Origin: Neorhizobium alkalisoli
GTDB lineage: Bacteria; Pseudomonadota; Alphaproteobacteria; Rhizobiales; Rhizobiaceae
DNA: 64,000 bases
Reading direction: 5' to 3'
NCBI RefSeq assembly: GCF_007829835.1
Contig: NZ_VIWP01000005.1
Coordinates: 124,001-188,000, forward strand
Positions 49,601 through 57,768 of this stretch are shown piece by piece; within the stretch, counting starts at the first letter, position 1; every line of letters starts with the position of its first letter. The notes under the pieces were generated by a model, which saw only the letters and a program-made list of their open reading frames with translations, was not told the origin of the DNA and did not search any database. Position numbers and translations under genes: made by a program.

Positions 49601-51202
49601 TCAGTGGCCGCCGCCACCGCCTCCTCCACCCTGGGGCGCTGGCTTTGCGATCATGCCGACGCCGAGGATCATGGCAGCGAAAAGCACGGTCAGGATCATG
49701 AAGACATCGCTGAAGGACATGACCACAGCCTGCTTGGTGGCAAGCTGCACCATCTGTTTCAGGGCTCCGGTCGTGCCATCCAGCCCGACCGCATTGAGAT
49801 TGGCGGCCATGTTGTTCAGCTGATCGACGGCGGCCTTTTTGCCCCAGTCCATCGATTCACGCAGGCGCTCGTAATGCAGGTCCTGGCGGTTGGACAGAAC
49901 CGTGCTGATGATCGCAAGACCAACGGCACCGCCGAGGTTACGGGTCAGGTTGAACAGGCCGGACGCGCCGCGGATACGGGCCGGCGGCAAGGTGCCGAGC
50001 GCGATATTGTTGATCGGCACCATACACATCATAAGACCGAACCCGCGCAGGATCTGCGGCAGGAAGAGTTCGTAAAAGTCCCAGTCCTGGGTAATGCCGG
50101 TCATGATATAGGTGCCGGCGGCAAAGCTCAGGAAGCCGATCACCATCATCAGCCGCAGATCCAGCTTCGTCGACAGCCGCCCGGCGATCGGCGCGGTGAA
50201 GAACATTGCCAGACCCGACACGAACATCGTCTCGCCAATCATCTGGCTATCGTAACCACGGATACGGCTGAGATAGACCGGATAGATATAGGTGAGGCCA
50301 TAAAGCCCGATGCCCATGACGAAGGAAAAGATCGAGCCGAAGGCAAAGTTTCGGTTGCTGAACGCCGTCAGGTCCACCACGGGGAAAGACACCGTAAAGG
50401 CGCGGTAGAAGAACACGATACAGCCGATGCCGGACGCGATCGCGCCCAGTACGATCATGTCGTCATTGAACCAGTCGTTCGAATTGCCCTCTTCCAGCAC
50501 ATATTCCAGCGCACCGAGGAAGACGCCCATGGAGATGAGGCCCCACCAGTCGAACTTCTTGAACAGCGACAGTTCCGGCTTGTCGAAATCGATGAAATTC
50601 CAGGTAACGATCGTGACGATGATGCCAGGAATGATGTTAACGAGGAACAGCCAGTGCCAGGAAAAGGCATTGGAAAGATAACCGCCGACCGTCGGGCCGA
50701 TGGTCGGCGCCAGCGTCGCGATGAGGCCGATGATCGGCGAGACGATGCTGCGCTTCGACGGCGGGAAAATGGTGAAGGCGGCCGCGAAGACCGAGGGGAT
50801 CATGCCACCGCCGATAAAGCCCTGGATGGCGCGGTAGACGATCATCTGGTCGATATTCGTCGCCGTCGCGGCAAGCGCCGAGGCTGCGGTGAAGCCAGCG
50901 GCCGAGAAGGCGAAGAGATAACGTGTCGAGATGATCCGGGCGAGCGTGCCCGAAAGCGGGATCATGATGACTTCGGCGATCAGATAGGCGGTCTGCACCC
51001 AGCCGATCTCGTCCGAACCGGCAGAGAGGCCGGCCTGAATTTCGGCAAGGGAAGCCGAAACGATCTGGATGTCGAGGATCGACATGAACATGCCGAGCAC
51101 CATCGCGAAGAAGGCGATGAGGCGCTTCGGATCCATGCTGTCATCCGCCTTGGCCGGAGCCGCGGGGATCGATCCTGCCGTTGCTGTTGCGCTCCCGGCC
51201 AT
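49601..51202 (-). CDS. EmrB/QacA-type multidrug efflux transporter (MFS, DHA2)
   Basis: A 533-residue inner-membrane drug:proton antiporter with about 14 helices. DHA2-family marks are DIQIVSASLAEIQAGL in helix 1, the motif near PLSGTLARIISTRYLF, and GPTVGGYLSNAFSWHWLFLVN (motif C region). The C-terminal tail is an odd run of eight Gly and a final His. It follows the HlyD-type gene after 63 bases and pumps substrates through that adaptor and an outer-membrane channel encoded elsewhere. Control by the divergent TetR repressor is likely. Confidence 0.93.
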   Translation of the reverse strand: MAGSATATAGSIPAAPAKADDSMDPKRLIAFFAMVLGMFMSILDIQIVSASLAEIQAGLSAGSDEIGWVQTAYLIAEVIMIPLSGTLARIISTRYLFAFSAAGFTAASALAATATNIDQMIVYRAIQGFIGGGMIPSVFAAAFTIFPPSKRSIVSPIIGLIATLAPTIGPTVGGYLSNAFSWHWLFLVNIIPGIIVTIVTWNFIDFDKPELSLFKKFDWWGLISMGVFLGALEYVLEEGNSNDWFNDDMIVLGAIASGIGCIVFFYRAFTVSFPVVDLTAFSNRNFAFGSIFSFVMGIGLYGLTYIYPVYLSRIRGYDSQMIGETMFVSGLAMFFTAPIAGRLSTKLDLRLMMVIGFLSFAAGTYIMTGITQDWDFYELFLPQILRGFGLMMCMVPINNIALGTLPPARIRGASGLFNLTRNLGGAVGLAIISTVLSNRQDLHYERLRESMDWGKKAAVDQLNNMAANLNAVGLDGTTGALKQMVQLATKQAVVMSFSDVFMILTVLFAAMILGVGMIAKPAPQGGGGGGGGH

Positions 51203-51265
51203 GGGACCACCTTCCGCCCTCCACGAGGAGGGCTCTTATCAAGAATGGGCTGATGCCCGGCGCCG

Positions 51266-52459
51266 TTAGTTGGACGGCGCCGTGCGGGTATCGACGTCGA
51301 CGACGACACTCAGGCCCGCGCGCAGGCGGCCGGTATCGAGGGCGTCCTTCGGCAGCGCGATGCGAACCGGCACGCGCTGGATGATCTTGGTGAAGTTGCC
51401 CGTCGCATTTTCAGGCGGCAGCAGCGAGAACACGGCACCGGAAGCCGGCGCGATCGACTGCACGGTGCCGATGATCGGATCGTCGCTATAGGCGTCGACA
51501 TGCACCTTGACCTTCGAGCCCGGAACCAGATGCTGGATCTGGGTTTCCTTGAAATTGGCGTCGATATAGAGTTCGCGGCTCGGCACCAGCGCCATCAGCC
51601 GCTGACCGGGCGAAACGAGATCGCCTTCCTGTACCGAACGATTGCCGACGATACCGTCATAAGGTGCCTTCAGCACGGTGAAGGACAGGTCGCGGGCAGC
51701 CTTGTCGCGCTGCAGTTCGAGCGTCCGGACCTGGCCTTCCGCTTCCTTGCGCTGCGCTTCGAGGATGGTGATATTGGCTTCGGCCGACTTGATCGCAGCG
51801 TCGCCGCCGACAAGATTGGCCTTGGCCTGATCGAGCGCGACATTGGCGCTATCGAGATCGGCAGCGGTGCCGACAGACTTGGCAGCAAGTTCCTGCTGCC
51901 GCTTCTGGGTGATCTCGGCACCGCGCACCGAAGCCTCGAGCGCGACCTTGGAGGCCTGCGCCTGAGCAAGACTTGCCTTCGCGCCATCAACCTGTGCGTC
52001 GATACGGCTGAGCGACAGCTTTTCGGTGTCGATGGCCGCATTCGCCTGGTCGAGCGCGTTCTGGTAATCGCCATTGTCGAGCGTGACGAGCACGTCGCCG
52101 GCCTTGACCTGCTGGTTGGCGACGACATTCACCTTCGAAACGAAAGCGGTCACCTTCGGCGAGATCGTTGCGATATCGCCTTCGATATAGGCGTCATCGG
52201 TGGAAACCATGAAACGGCCGGTCGTCCACCATTCGTAACCATACCAGGCACCACCGGCGAGAAGGGCGAGCACGACGATCGGCAGAACCACGCCGCGCTT
52301 TTTCTTTTTCGGCTCGGCTGCCGGCTGGGCGGCGGGCGGCGGGGCGGCAGCAGCGGGCTGATCTGTCGCAGGCGCGGTCTTGCGCGCTTCGTTTTCAGCG
52401 AGATTGGCGTCTTTATCGCTCACTGCGCGCAAGGCGCCCGCATTCTGGGAGGCCGTCAT
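51266..52459 (-). CDS. EmrA/HlyD-type membrane fusion protein
   Basis: A 397-residue periplasmic adaptor. A cytoplasmic Ala/Pro-rich stretch and a basic KKKKRG patch precede the single membrane helix (about 56-75). A biotinyl-lipoyl-like domain follows (STDDAYIEGDIATISPKV), with a long coiled-coil hairpin (about 130-250) and a beta-barrel domain (FTVLKAPYDGIVGNRSVQEG). It links the EmrB-like pump to an outer-membrane channel. It is the first gene of the efflux operon and starts beside two TetR operators. Confidence 0.93.
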   Translation of the reverse strand: MTASQNAGALRAVSDKDANLAENEARKTAPATDQPAAAAPPPAAQPAAEPKKKKRGVVLPIVVLALLAGGAWYGYEWWTTGRFMVSTDDAYIEGDIATISPKVTAFVSKVNVVANQQVKAGDVLVTLDNGDYQNALDQANAAIDTEKLSLSRIDAQVDGAKASLAQAQASKVALEASVRGAEITQKRQQELAAKSVGTAADLDSANVALDQAKANLVGGDAAIKSAEANITILEAQRKEAEGQVRTLELQRDKAARDLSFTVLKAPYDGIVGNRSVQEGDLVSPGQRLMALVPSRELYIDANFKETQIQHLVPGSKVKVHVDAYSDDPIIGTVQSIAPASGAVFSLLPPENATGNFTKIIQRVPVRIALPKDALDTGRLRAGLSVVVDVDTRTAPSN

Positions 52460-52490
52460 CTTATTATAACCATCAAAAGAGGCATGTTTG

Positions 52491-52510
52491 ATCGAACCGT
52501 TCAGTTCGAT
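52491..52510. promoter_or_regulatory. TetR operator 1, efflux operon side
   Basis: ATCGAAC-N6-GTTCGAT is a 7-bp inverted repeat 32 bases upstream of the EmrA-like gene start. It has the same half-site as the perfect palindrome at 52553. Confidence 0.7.
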
Positions 52511-52552
52511 GGCGTTGACATAGAGGGTTCCATGTCACATATCAAGTGCAGA

Positions 52553-52570
52553 TCGAACCGATCGGTTCGA
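52553..52570. promoter_or_regulatory. TetR operator 2, perfect 18-bp palindrome
   Basis: TCGAACCGATCGGTTCGA is perfectly symmetric and lies 24 bases upstream of the tetR start. Between the two operators a TTGACA hexamer at 52515-52520 could be a -35 element of the tetR promoter. Confidence 0.8.
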
Positions 52571-52594
52571 AAAAAATCGGAACGTAATATTATC

Positions 52595-53338
52595 ATGCCG
52601 AAATCGTTAAAAGAGGCTTCGCTAATAGTCCCTGCCGCCAAGGAGGCGGCCCGAAAGGACGTCTCCGACAGGGACGCTGGGGCGAGCGGACGCTTTGCAG
52701 CAGGCTCCGATCCGGCCAAGCGCGAACAGATTCTGGAAGGTGCCAAACGCGTCTTCATGAAGATGGGCTTTGATGCCGCCAGCATGAACGACATTACCCG
52801 TGAGGCCGGCGTCTCCAAGGGCACGATCTACGTCTATTTCGAAAACAAGGAAGACCTTTTCATCGCCATGGTGGAAAGCGAGCGCGCAGCGTTTCTCGCC
52901 TCGGTCCGCTCGGTTCTGGCCGGCCATCAGGATATCAGGGAAGGCCTTTATGCCTTCGGCGTCACCTTCCTCACCCATATGACGGATGAGAAGGTGGTGA
53001 CGGCCATGCGCATCGTGCTTGGCGTGCGCGAACGCATGCCCGGCCTGTGTCGCCACTTCTTCGCCGGGCCGCAGAACCTGCGCACCGTCCTGCATGGCTT
53101 CCTTGAAACGCATGTGGCGGAAGGCAGGCTCATTACCGACGATCTTGAACTTGCGGTCGGCCAGTTTCTCGACCTGGTCAGCGGCAGCTTCTTCAAGCTG
53201 CGCCTTTTCGGCACGATGGAAACCCCGCCGCCGCGCGAAGAGATCGACCGCGTCATCAATGGCGCCATCCGCGTTTTCATGGCCGCCTATGGCAGACATG
53301 ACGTATCCGTGATCGAAAAAGCGAAAGAGCACGCCTGA
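52595..53338 (+). CDS. TetR family regulator of the efflux operon
   Basis: A 247-residue repressor with an unusually long N-terminal arm (about 40 residues) before the helix-turn-helix (about 62-85, MNDITREAGVSKGTIYVYF). The ligand domain resembles the TetR_C_7/AefR-like group. It diverges from the emrAB-type operon, and two matching palindromes fill the gap, so it should repress both its own gene and the pump until a substrate binds. A much longer frame from 51500 runs antisense through the adaptor gene and is not real. Confidence 0.9.
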   Translation: MPKSLKEASLIVPAAKEAARKDVSDRDAGASGRFAAGSDPAKREQILEGAKRVFMKMGFDAASMNDITREAGVSKGTIYVYFENKEDLFIAMVESERAAFLASVRSVLAGHQDIREGLYAFGVTFLTHMTDEKVVTAMRIVLGVRERMPGLCRHFFAGPQNLRTVLHGFLETHVAEGRLITDDLELAVGQFLDLVSGSFFKLRLFGTMETPPPREEIDRVINGAIRVFMAAYGRHDVSVIEKAKEHA

Positions 53339-53436
53339 TTCCAGCCGCTTTCCCTGCAACCTTCTCTTGTCTTCCCTTCGATGATCCTTACATGCGGGCC
53401 GAAATTGCCCCTTTGGATTGAAAACAGGAGAGATGG

Positions 53437-54198
53437 ATGGATATTGCGGCGCTTGTAACAGACCCGGCGGCCTGGGTAGCGCTCGTTACACTTGTGGTCA
53501 TGGAAGTGGTGCTTGGCATCGACAACCTGATCTTCATCTCCATCCTGACGAACAAGCTTCCACCAGAGCATCGTGAACGCGCCCGCAAGATCGGTATCGG
53601 CCTTGCGCTGATCATGCGTCTCGGCCTGCTCGGCACCGTCGCCTGGATCGTCCAGCTCACCAACCCGATCTTCGAGGCTTTTGGTCATCCCTTCTCGTGG
53701 AAGGACCTGATCCTTATCGCCGGTGGCCTGTTCCTCGTCTACAAGGCGACCAAGGAAATCCACCATTCCGTCGATGTCGACGACCACAAGGAAGACATGG
53801 TCGGCGCCGGCAAGGATGTGGTGAAGATGAGCTTCGCCTCGGCGATCGGCCAGATCCTCATTCTCGACCTGGTCTTCTCGATCGACAGCATCATCACCGC
53901 CGTCGGCATGACCCCGCACCTGCCGATCATGATCGTCGCCGTCATCGCGGCCGTCACGGTCATGCTTCTGGCCGCAACGCCGCTTGCCAATTTCATCGAG
54001 CGCAATCCGACCATCGTCATGCTGGCGCTCGCTTTCCTGCTGATGATCGGCGGCACGCTGATCGTCGAAGGTTTTGGCGTGCATGTGCCGAAGGGTTATA
54101 TCTACGCCGCCATGGCCTTCTCGGCGAGTGTCGAGGTGCTCAACATGGTGGTGCGGAACCGAAAGAAGAAAAAGTCCGGCAGCCAGACGCTGCACTAA
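53437..54198 (+). CDS. TerC family integral membrane protein
   Basis: A 253-residue protein with seven or so membrane helices. Family signatures are VVMEVVLGIDNLIFISIL near the N-terminus and LDLVFSIDSIITAVGM in the middle, with conserved acidic residues inside helices (EVVLGIDN and DLVFSIDS) that are thought to bind metal. TerC relatives are linked to tellurite resistance and, more recently, to manganese export. No other ter genes are nearby. The C-terminal tail is basic (RNRKKKKSG). Confidence 0.92.
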   Translation: MDIAALVTDPAAWVALVTLVVMEVVLGIDNLIFISILTNKLPPEHRERARKIGIGLALIMRLGLLGTVAWIVQLTNPIFEAFGHPFSWKDLILIAGGLFLVYKATKEIHHSVDVDDHKEDMVGAGKDVVKMSFASAIGQILILDLVFSIDSIITAVGMTPHLPIMIVAVIAAVTVMLLAATPLANFIERNPTIVMLALAFLLMIGGTLIVEGFGVHVPKGYIYAAMAFSASVEVLNMVVRNRKKKKSGSQTLH

Positions 54199-54208
54199 AC
54201 TTCAGCAC

Positions 54209-54571
54209 TTAAGCCTTTTCGCGAAAGGCCCGGCTTGAAACCGAAATCGGGTTCAGGTTCGGGTCTTTTGCATTGGCAAAGACATAACCATCGGCCTTGT
54301 GGATCGGCCCGAACTGCAGGCCCTTCTCTGCGGCATCAGCACAGAATGCCTCGACATCCTCGATATCGAAGACAAGCTTGACCAGTACCTGCCCCATCTT
54401 TTGCGCCTTGCCCGCAGGGTGCAGCATGATATTCGCACCGCCGTCCCGGCTGACCAGTTCGACGATACGATCGCCCGGCAGCCGCAGCACGTCGAAGTCG
54501 AAATAGGTCGTGTAGAACCGCGCCGTTTCCTCGACGTCTTTTGCGTAAATGGTCAGGCGGTTGAGGGGCAT
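54209..54571 (-). CDS. VOC family (glyoxalase/bleomycin resistance-like) protein
   Basis: A 120-residue protein of the vicinal oxygen chelate fold, beginning MPLNRLTIYAKDVEETARFY. Two beta-alpha-beta-beta-beta modules are visible, with likely metal ligands Glu and His in the strands (IVELVSRDG, IMLHPAG). Reaction unknown. ATG 54571 with AAGG upstream is chosen; the frame to 54709 overlaps the toxin promoter region. It is convergent with terC. Confidence 0.82.
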   Translation of the reverse strand: MPLNRLTIYAKDVEETARFYTTYFDFDVLRLPGDRIVELVSRDGGANIMLHPAGKAQKMGQVLVKLVFDIEDVEAFCADAAEKGLQFGPIHKADGYVFANAKDPNLNPISVSSRAFREKA

Positions 54572-54713
54572 GTTGAAGCCTTGAGGACCTTGATAAGAAC
54601 ACGGGAATAGTATGCCCATCCCCAAGAAGTCTACGGAACGCCAAGACGAAACCGGATTGATTTCCAGCCTCGATCCGATCGCTTCCGCCTGGTGATGCGC
54701 AGCTTGCAATAAC

Positions 54714-54733
54714 TATACAAAATTTCGTATAAT
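54714..54733 (+). promoter_or_regulatory. Promoter and operator of the RelE/HTH pair
   Basis: TATAC-N8-GTATA is an inverted repeat that overlaps a consensus -10 box, TATAAT (54728-54733). The arrangement suits repression by the HTH antitoxin of the operon. Confidence 0.6.
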
Positions 54734-54769
54734 CGCGACATCAAACCGCTCAGCTTTCGGGGTCGCGCA

Positions 54770-55069
54770 TTGGATGATCTGCGTGCCTTTCCCGAAACGG
54801 CAAGGCGGGAGGCCGGCTACCAGCTCGACAGGCTTCAGAACGAGCAGAAGCCGACCAACTGGAAGCCGATGCCATCGATTGGCAAAGGTGTCGAAGAAAT
54901 CAGGCTGAGGGATGAGGCCGGCGCATTTCGAGTGATCTACATCGCAAGGTTCGCGGACGCAGTCCATGTCCTTCACTGCTTTCAGAAAAAGTCCCAGAAG
55001 ACGGGCAGGACCGACCTGGAATTGGCTGCCAGGCGATATAACGAGCTCTTGAAGGAACTGGACCTATGA
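54770..55069 (+). CDS. RelE/HigB-type toxin (phage-derived Gp49-like)
   Basis: A toxin of the family seen next to HTH antitoxins, about 99 residues from TTG 54770. Conserved blocks are DDLRAFPETARREAGYQLDR, WKPMPSIGKGVEEIR, FRVIYIARFADAVHVLHCF and the basic QKKSQKTGR…LAARRY end. Such toxins cut mRNA on the ribosome. Homologues usually begin about ten residues earlier, and the same frame here does encode similar residues (IKPLSFRGRA) from 54740. That stretch has no ATG, GTG or TTG, so the true start is uncertain (TTG 54770 or a rare ATC/ATT). It overlaps the antitoxin by four bases. Confidence 0.85.
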   Translation: MDDLRAFPETARREAGYQLDRLQNEQKPTNWKPMPSIGKGVEEIRLRDEAGAFRVIYIARFADAVHVLHCFQKKSQKTGRTDLELAARRYNELLKELDL

Positions 55070-55347
55070 GCAGCAAAACCTATTCCAGCGTCTGGGAAGC
55101 GATTGAAGCCAATCCTGCCGACGCGGAAAACATGAAGCTTCGCTCAAAGCTGATGATGGCGCTGGATCAGCATATCCGCGCCAAGGGCTGGACGCAGTCG
55201 GAAGCGGCAAGCCAGCTCGGCGTGACGCAGCCTCGCATATCCGATCTCCTGCGCGGCAAGATCAATCTCTTTGCGCTGGATACGCTCGTCAACATGCTTG
55301 TTGCGGCGGGCCTGCAGATCGAAATCCGTATAACTGAAGCGGCCTGA
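55066..55347 (+). CDS. HTH (XRE) antitoxin of the RelE pair
   Basis: A 93-residue protein with a helix-turn-helix at about 44-70 (TQSEAASQLGVTQPRISDLLRGK), of the HigA-like group that neutralises RelE/HigB toxins and represses the operon. The start overlaps the toxin stop by four bases (ATGA). The order toxin-antitoxin is typical of HigBA systems. The protein should bind the TATAC…GTATA operator upstream. Confidence 0.9.
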   Translation: MSSKTYSSVWEAIEANPADAENMKLRSKLMMALDQHIRAKGWTQSEAASQLGVTQPRISDLLRGKINLFALDTLVNMLVAAGLQIEIRITEAA

Positions 55348-55360
55348 TCAAGGATTTCGA

Positions 55361-55816
55361 GTGACCAAACAACAGATCCAGCCGACTTTTGCGAATGACA
55401 CAATCGAACTAGCGGAAAGCCTGCGCGATGTCATTGGCCGTTTCGTGCGCAATGTCCGCACCGGCGCCGGCACGCCGACCTCGGCCCAATCCGAAACCCT
55501 CGGCCTTCTCGATCGCAACGGCCCGCTCAGCGTCGCCGGCATGGCGCAGACCCGCAATGTCAAACACCAGAGCATGCGCCTCGTCGTCGCCCAGCTCGAG
55601 GGTGACGGCCTCGTGGAGCGACTGGCCGATCCGCAGGACCGTCGCAGCCAGCTTGTGTCGATTACACCGAAGGGAAAAGAGGCGCTGTCTTCAAGCCGCG
55701 GCGCCCGTGTCGACTGGATTGCGACGGCGCTGGAGAGCGAATTGACCGAAGAGGAGCGGCAGGTCCTGCGCCAGTCGATCGGCATTCTGGCCAAGCTTGG
55801 TGAAGCCGGCGCCTGA
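55361..55816 (+). CDS. MarR family transcriptional regulator
   Basis: A 151-residue winged-helix regulator from GTG 55361, with AAGGA just upstream. The recognition helix region is MAQTRNVKHQSMRLVVAQLEGDGLVER, followed by the wing ADPQDRRSQLVSITPKG. It starts 13 bases after the antitoxin gene and could be co-transcribed with it, but it is probably unrelated in function. Its most likely target is the convergent SnoaL-like gene, whose promoter region contains a short palindrome. Confidence 0.88.
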   Translation: MTKQQIQPTFANDTIELAESLRDVIGRFVRNVRTGAGTPTSAQSETLGLLDRNGPLSVAGMAQTRNVKHQSMRLVVAQLEGDGLVERLADPQDRRSQLVSITPKGKEALSSSRGARVDWIATALESELTEEERQVLRQSIGILAKLGEAGA

Positions 55817-55836
55817 AACCCGGTACCGGCCGAAAA

Positions 55837-56250
55837 TCATCCCTGCCGAAGCGAGGCGAGCACGGCCACCAGCGTGTTCACACCCCAATGCTCGACATAT
55901 TGCCCATCCCGCACGCGAATGATGTCGATAACGTCGATCTCGACGGTTCTGCCTGTCGCGGCAATCCCCATGAAAGTTCCGGTGTGGACGCCCGAAATCG
56001 TCTTGCGGGTCACAACCTTGTCGCCTTCCGCCACCTGGTCATGAATGGTCACGGTCAGATCGGACAAAGCCGGGCGCAGAATGTTCTGAAACGTATTCCA
56101 CATGCCCTCCGGCCCTTTTAGGGCAGAAGGCGGAGCGGCGTGATTGACGAAATCACCCGCCATCAGCGCCGCGAAGACTTCCGCATCGCCATTCTGGATG
56201 ACGTCCTGATTGAAGCGGCGAACAACGTCCTTGTTTTCTGCCAGCGTCAT
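55837..56250 (-). CDS. SnoaL-like ester cyclase family protein
   Basis: A 137-residue NTF2-fold protein starting MTLAENKDVVRRFNQDVIQ. Ester cyclase-like signs are FVNHAAPPSALKGPEGM, the TVTIHDQVAEGDKVVTRKTISG strands and IIRVRDGQYVEHWGV. The enzyme reaction is not predictable. GGAAGGGAAGG fixes ATG 56250. It is convergent with the MarR gene (20-base gap), and a palindrome lies 57 bases upstream of its start. Confidence 0.85.
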   Translation of the reverse strand: MTLAENKDVVRRFNQDVIQNGDAEVFAALMAGDFVNHAAPPSALKGPEGMWNTFQNILRPALSDLTVTIHDQVAEGDKVVTRKTISGVHTGTFMGIAATGRTVEIDVIDIIRVRDGQYVEHWGVNTLVAVLASLRQG

Positions 56251-56306
56251 GGCCTTCCCTTCCGAATTCAAGGCGCACCTAAGCGGTGCGCGACAGGCAC
56301 AACATA

Positions 56307-56321
56307 TACAGTCAAACTGTA
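56307..56321. promoter_or_regulatory. Palindrome upstream of the SnoaL-like gene
   Basis: TACAGT-CAA-ACTGTA is a 6-bp inverted repeat in AT-rich sequence, well placed for a repressor of the SnoaL-like gene; the nearby MarR protein is a candidate. Confidence 0.5.
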
Positions 56322-56389
56322 CATATCAATCCGGAATGGGAATGGCGGACCGGCGCTCCTTATTGATAGAGCGCGGCCCGCCCGAAAAC

Positions 56390-56935
56390 TCAGCCTTTCG
56401 CCAGTTCCTTTTCAACGGCACCGACAAGCCGGCTATCGTCAGCGGTCACATCCGGTGCGAACCGGGCCTTGATCTCGCCGTCGCGGCCGATCAGGAACTT
56501 TTCGAAATTCCAGACGATCTCCGCATCATCGGCGACCTCCATGCCGAAACCGCGCAGGCGTTCCTTCATCGGGCCGTCGCCGGTGGTCGGCACGCCGGAG
56601 CCGGTCAGACCCTTGTAGAGCGGATGCTTGTCCTCGCCCTTCACCGAAACTTTTGAAAAGATCGGGAATTTCACGTCATAGGTAAGCTGGCAGAATTCGA
56701 CGATCTCGGCGTCGGAACCGGGCTCCTGGCCCTTGAAATTGTTGGCCGGAAAGGCCGCGATCACCAGCCCATCGCCCTGCTTGTCTTCGTAGAGCTTTTC
56801 AAGACCCTCATACTGCTTGGTGAGCCCGCATTTGGAGGCGACATTCACCACCAGCATGACCTTGCCCTTGTATTCGGCAAGCGAGGTTTCGCGCCCGTCG
56901 GCAAGCTTGACGGGGATGTCGAGAATATCGGTCAT
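56390..56935 (-). CDS. Glutathione peroxidase family protein
   Basis: A 181-residue thiol peroxidase with the catalytic Cys36 in NVASKCGLT and the WNF motif (IVWNFEKFLIG) that supplies Trp and Asn. The usual FPCNQF block reads FPANNF here, so the second, resolving-type Cys is absent. It reduces hydrogen peroxide or organic peroxides using thioredoxin or glutathione in the cytoplasm. It lies 71 bases past the iron-complex ATPase gene on the same strand, so oxidative and iron stress may be handled together. Confidence 0.93.
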   Translation of the reverse strand: MTDILDIPVKLADGRETSLAEYKGKVMLVVNVASKCGLTKQYEGLEKLYEDKQGDGLVIAAFPANNFKGQEPGSDAEIVEFCQLTYDVKFPIFSKVSVKGEDKHPLYKGLTGSGVPTTGDGPMKERLRGFGMEVADDAEIVWNFEKFLIGRDGEIKARFAPDVTADDSRLVGAVEKELAKG

Positions 56936-57006
56936 GGAAAGCTCCTGAAGACTGCAATGCGCGGCACTCTATTCCCCGCGCATCCATTGTCCAGAGCCTG
57001 AATGGT

Positions 57007-57768
57007 TCAGGCGACTTCGTCGATCAGCACCTGAATACGACCGCGCGAACAGCGCTCGATCCGCCCCGTCACGCCATAGACCTGATTGAGCACGGATGGC
57101 GTCAGCGCCACCTGCGGCTCGCCATCCGAAACGACACGGCCACCGGCCAGCATGACCAGCCTGTCGCACCAGCGGCAGGCAAGACCAAGATCGTGGAGGA
57201 CGGCAATCGCGATGATCTGCTGTTCCTCGGTAATCTCCCGGATCGTCCGCATGACCCTGATCTGATGCGCGACATCGAGTGCCGAGGTCGGCTCGTCGAG
57301 AAGCAGAACCCGCGGCTTGCGCACCAGCGCCTGGGCAAGGCTCGCCAGCTGTCGCTGGCCGCCGGAGAGCGAATCCAGCTGCGCCATGGCCAGCTTCTCG
57401 ATGCCGAGCCGTTCAAGCACGGCAAGCGAGCGTTTTACCGCATCCGGATCACGCGAGGAGGCCCGCAATGCGCCGATCGTCGCCTCAAGCACGGTCAGCG
57501 CCACACGCTGCGGCAGGGATTGCGGCATATAGGTGATGGCGCGCGCACGCTGCGCCGGCGAATGGTGGCTGATATCCTCGCCGGAAAACGAAAGCGTGCC
57601 GCTCGCCCGGTGCAGACCTGCAAGCGATCGCAGCAATGTCGATTTTCCCGCACCATTCTGGCCGAGAAACGCGGTGATCGTGCCCGGCTGCATGGCTAGA
57701 ATGTCGATATCGGTCAGCACCGCTTTCTTGCCGTAACCAGCCGACAGTTTTGAAACCGACAGCATCAC
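57007..57768 (-). CDS. Iron-complex ABC transporter ATPase (FecE/FhuC-like)
   Basis: A 253-residue ATPase with Walker A GQNGAGKST (about 36-44), signature LSGGQRQLASLAQAL, Walker B LLLDEPTSALD and H-loop VLHDLGLA. It belongs to the group energising FecCD-type importers of siderophores, heme or cobalamin. Its ATG overlaps the permease stop by four bases. It is the last gene of the three-gene transporter. Confidence 0.93.
   Translation of the reverse strand: MMLSVSKLSAGYGKKAVLTDIDILAMQPGTITAFLGQNGAGKSTLLRSLAGLHRASGTLSFSGEDISHHSPAQRARAITYMPQSLPQRVALTVLEATIGALRASSRDPDAVKRSLAVLERLGIEKLAMAQLDSLSGGQRQLASLAQALVRKPRVLLLDEPTSALDVAHQIRVMRTIREITEEQQIIAIAVLHDLGLACRWCDRLVMLAGGRVVSDGEPQVALTPSVLNQVYGVTGRIERCSRGRIQVLIDEVA

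Noticed and set aside
49412..51253. A 613-codon open frame on the plus strand opposite the EmrB-like gene
   Set aside because: It is the antisense shadow of a clear MFS transporter, full of His/Arg/Asp from GC-rich codons, with no family features.
51500..52594. N-terminal extension of the TetR gene by about 365 codons
   Set aside because: This part is antisense to the HlyD-type gene and covers the operators; the TetR family N-terminus begins at 52595.
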